A stretch of 6,765 nucleotides of DNA from an uncultured bacterium (GTDB lineage: Bacteria > Chloroflexota > Anaerolineae > JACIWP01), in NCBI GenBank assembly GCA_903872005.1, contig CAIQJD010000308.1:1-6765 (forward strand), given 5' to 3'. This document shows, piece by piece, positions 6,293-6,765 of this stretch. The notes beneath the pieces were generated by a model. The model had not been told where the DNA came from and searched no databases. It was given only the letters and a program-made list of their open reading frames with translations. A program made the position numbers and the translations under genes. Positions within the stretch are counted from its first letter, which is position 1; every line of letters begins with the position of its first letter.

Positions 6293-6357
6293 GGCGCGCC
6301 GGCAAACGAGGCGCGCGTCCCGACTGCGGGCCAGCCCGGAGCCAGGATGCGCGCCTC
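6291..6357. terminator. GC-rich dyad after hyuAB, possible terminator
   Basis: GAGGCGCGC (6308-6316) pairs perfectly with GCGCGCCTC (6349-6357). A further direct copy of GAGGCGCGC overlaps the hyuAB stop codon (6291-6299) and could pair alternatively. Inside the loop CGGG (6327-6330) and CCCG (6335-6338) form a smaller stem. The position just after a long operon fits transcription termination, but only TT follows the stem, so it is not a classical Rho-independent terminator. It may instead help define the mRNA 3' end. Confidence 0.35.
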
Positions 6358-6520
6358 TTGGACTGCAAGCGGACGAACGCGAATTTGTCGGCGTACAGCC
6401 GCCAGACAACCGGCCGGCTGCGCGCTTCCACGCCAGCCGGGATCCTGCATCGCATCCCCCGTCCGCGTTCATCCGCGCCCCAGGCTCTGCAAGTGGCCCA
6501 GGAATAGCAGTGTTTTCCCA
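6293..6520. other. Non-coding gap after hyuAB
   Basis: This stretch runs from the end of hyuAB to the promoter of the next gene. Apart from the GC-rich dyad and the degenerate inverted repeat listed separately, I see no gene, RNA gene or mobile element in it. An open frame from 6347 to 6703 crosses it but lacks a plausible ribosome-binding site, runs through the promoter and leader of the next gene, and has an arginine- and proline-rich composition typical of non-coding GC-rich DNA. Confidence 0.5.
6369..6476. repeat. Second degenerate inverted repeat of the CGCGTTCGTCCGC type
   Basis: The reverse complement of 6369-6383 is TTCGCGTTCGTCCGC, which matches TCCGCGTTCATCCGC (6462-6476) at 13 of 15 positions. 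The same words make up the inverted repeat at 2317-2413, so this is a second occurrence of the same intergenic pattern in the window, with a longer spacer (78 nt). The material between the arms shows no gene with a convincing start or family similarity. Confidence 0.45.
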
Positions 6521-6549
6521 TTGACTTCCGGGATGTTGTTGTATATACT
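6521..6549 (+). promoter_or_regulatory. Sigma-70-type promoter of the gene at 6690
   Basis: The -35 box TTGACT (6521-6526) and the -10 box TATACT (6544-6549) are separated by 17 bp. Each is one mismatch from consensus. The -35 word plus the next two bases (TTGACTTC) is identical to that at 63-70. Initiation near 6555-6558 would give a leader of roughly 130 nt before the ATG at 6690. It marks a new transcription unit separate from the hyuAB operon. Confidence 0.7.
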
Positions 6550-6561
6550 TATCGTAGTATA
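6544..6561. promoter_or_regulatory. Dyad over the -10 box, candidate operator
   Basis: TATACT (6544-6549) and AGTATA (6556-6561) form a perfect 6-bp inverted repeat with a 6-bp centre. They cover the -10 element and the expected start site. The centre contains TTATCG (6549-6554), which also forms the right half of the dyad at 83-102. This is a weak hint, possibly chance, that the regulator at 127 also acts here. AT-rich -10 regions yield such dyads easily. Confidence 0.35.
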
Positions 6562-6689
6562 CGGCTTTTTGGGTCTAATCCCTGGCGCAGGTCGGGCGTG
6601 CGTCTGCCCCGACGTCCCTGGCAGCGATATGATGTCTCTTGCGCCCAAGATTGAGTCTGACAGTCTTGCTGCCGCGAGGAGGCTTCGCA
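6556..6689 (+). promoter_or_regulatory. Long 5' leader with a small hairpin
   Basis: This is the expected untranslated leader between the promoter at 6521-6549 and the ATG at 6690. It contains GTCGGG (6591-6596) complementary to CCCGAC (6608-6613) with an 11-nt loop, and the direct repeat CCCTGGC at 6580-6586 and 6616-6622. I do not recognise a known riboswitch class in it. It ends with the strong ribosome-binding site GAGGAGG (6676-6682). Confidence 0.35.
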
Positions 6690-6765
6690 ATGAAATCCAG
6701 TAGCCGGCGTCTCATCGGACGCTTCATCCTGATCGCCCTCAGCAGCGCATTGGCGCTGACCTTCC
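6690..6765 (+). CDS. N-terminus of an exported or membrane-anchored protein (truncated by the window)
   Basis: Only the first 25 codons are present: MKSSSRRLIGRFILIALSSA followed by LALTF. The basic start (K2, R6, R7, R11) followed by a hydrophobic stretch from about residue 12 is typical of a signal peptide or first membrane helix. No cleavage site or lipobox is reached within the window, so secreted, lipoprotein and membrane-anchored fates all remain open. The start is well supported by GAGGAGG (6676-6682), 7 nt upstream, and by the promoter at 6521-6549. The frame stays open to the end of the window. The function cannot be assigned. A link to the preceding operon is not shown, since it has its own promoter. 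Confidence 0.7.
   Translation, partial: MKSSSRRLIGRFILIALSSALALTF

Noticed and set aside
6347..6703. A 118-codon forward open frame in the gap after hyuAB
   Set aside because: It has no credible ribosome-binding site, crosses a strong promoter and overlaps the well-supported start at 6690. Its translation changes character along its length and resembles no family I know.

Overview
The window is GC-rich bacterial DNA with one strand in use. Every gene I can support reads left to right. I infer an environmental bacterium, and the heavy use of GCCGGC/GGCCGG words plus degenerate CCGCGTTCGTCCGCG-type intergenic repeats and AACCT/AGGTT palindromes makes me think of Chloroflexota (Anaerolineae or Caldilineae relatives). 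That placement is an impression from sequence texture, not a phylogenetic result.

Layout: 1-126 is an upstream region with a strong sigma-70-type promoter (TTGACT, 17 bp, TAAAAT) and a dyad over its -10 box. 127-825 encodes a GntR/FadR-type regulator with an FCD domain. 881-2314 encodes a non-pyrrolysine member of the trimethylamine methyltransferase (MttB) superfamily. After a 126-bp gap filled by an imperfect inverted repeat, 2441-6292 encodes a 1283-residue fused HyuA-HyuB protein of the hydantoinase/oxoprolinase/acetone carboxylase superfamily. 6293-6689 is non-coding. It holds a GC-rich dyad that may end the upstream transcript, a second copy of the degenerate inverted repeat type, a second good promoter (TTGACT, 17 bp, TATACT) and a leader of about 130 nt. 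At 6690 a new gene starts with a signal-peptide-like or membrane-anchor N-terminus and runs off the window.

How the genes may work together: the regulator, MttB-like and HyuAB genes are co-oriented and probably form one catabolic operon controlled by the GntR protein. A corrinoid-dependent demethylase beside an ATP-dependent ring-opening (or carboxylating) enzyme suggests use of an N-methylated compound, possibly a cyclic amide. The substrate is not determinable here, and no corrinoid protein or reductive activase gene is present in the window.

The most notable signal is inside hyuAB. Two near-perfect DNA palindromes (16-bp and 18-bp arms, 3-nt loops) lie in frame within the coding sequence. 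One is an extra segment inside the HyuA half, and the other is exactly the linker between the HyuA and HyuB halves, where a stop codon and a new start would normally be. The two have different but internally compensated arm sequences and share an AACCT...AGGTT architecture. They look like members of a palindromic repeat family that invades open reading frames and here may have welded two genes into one.
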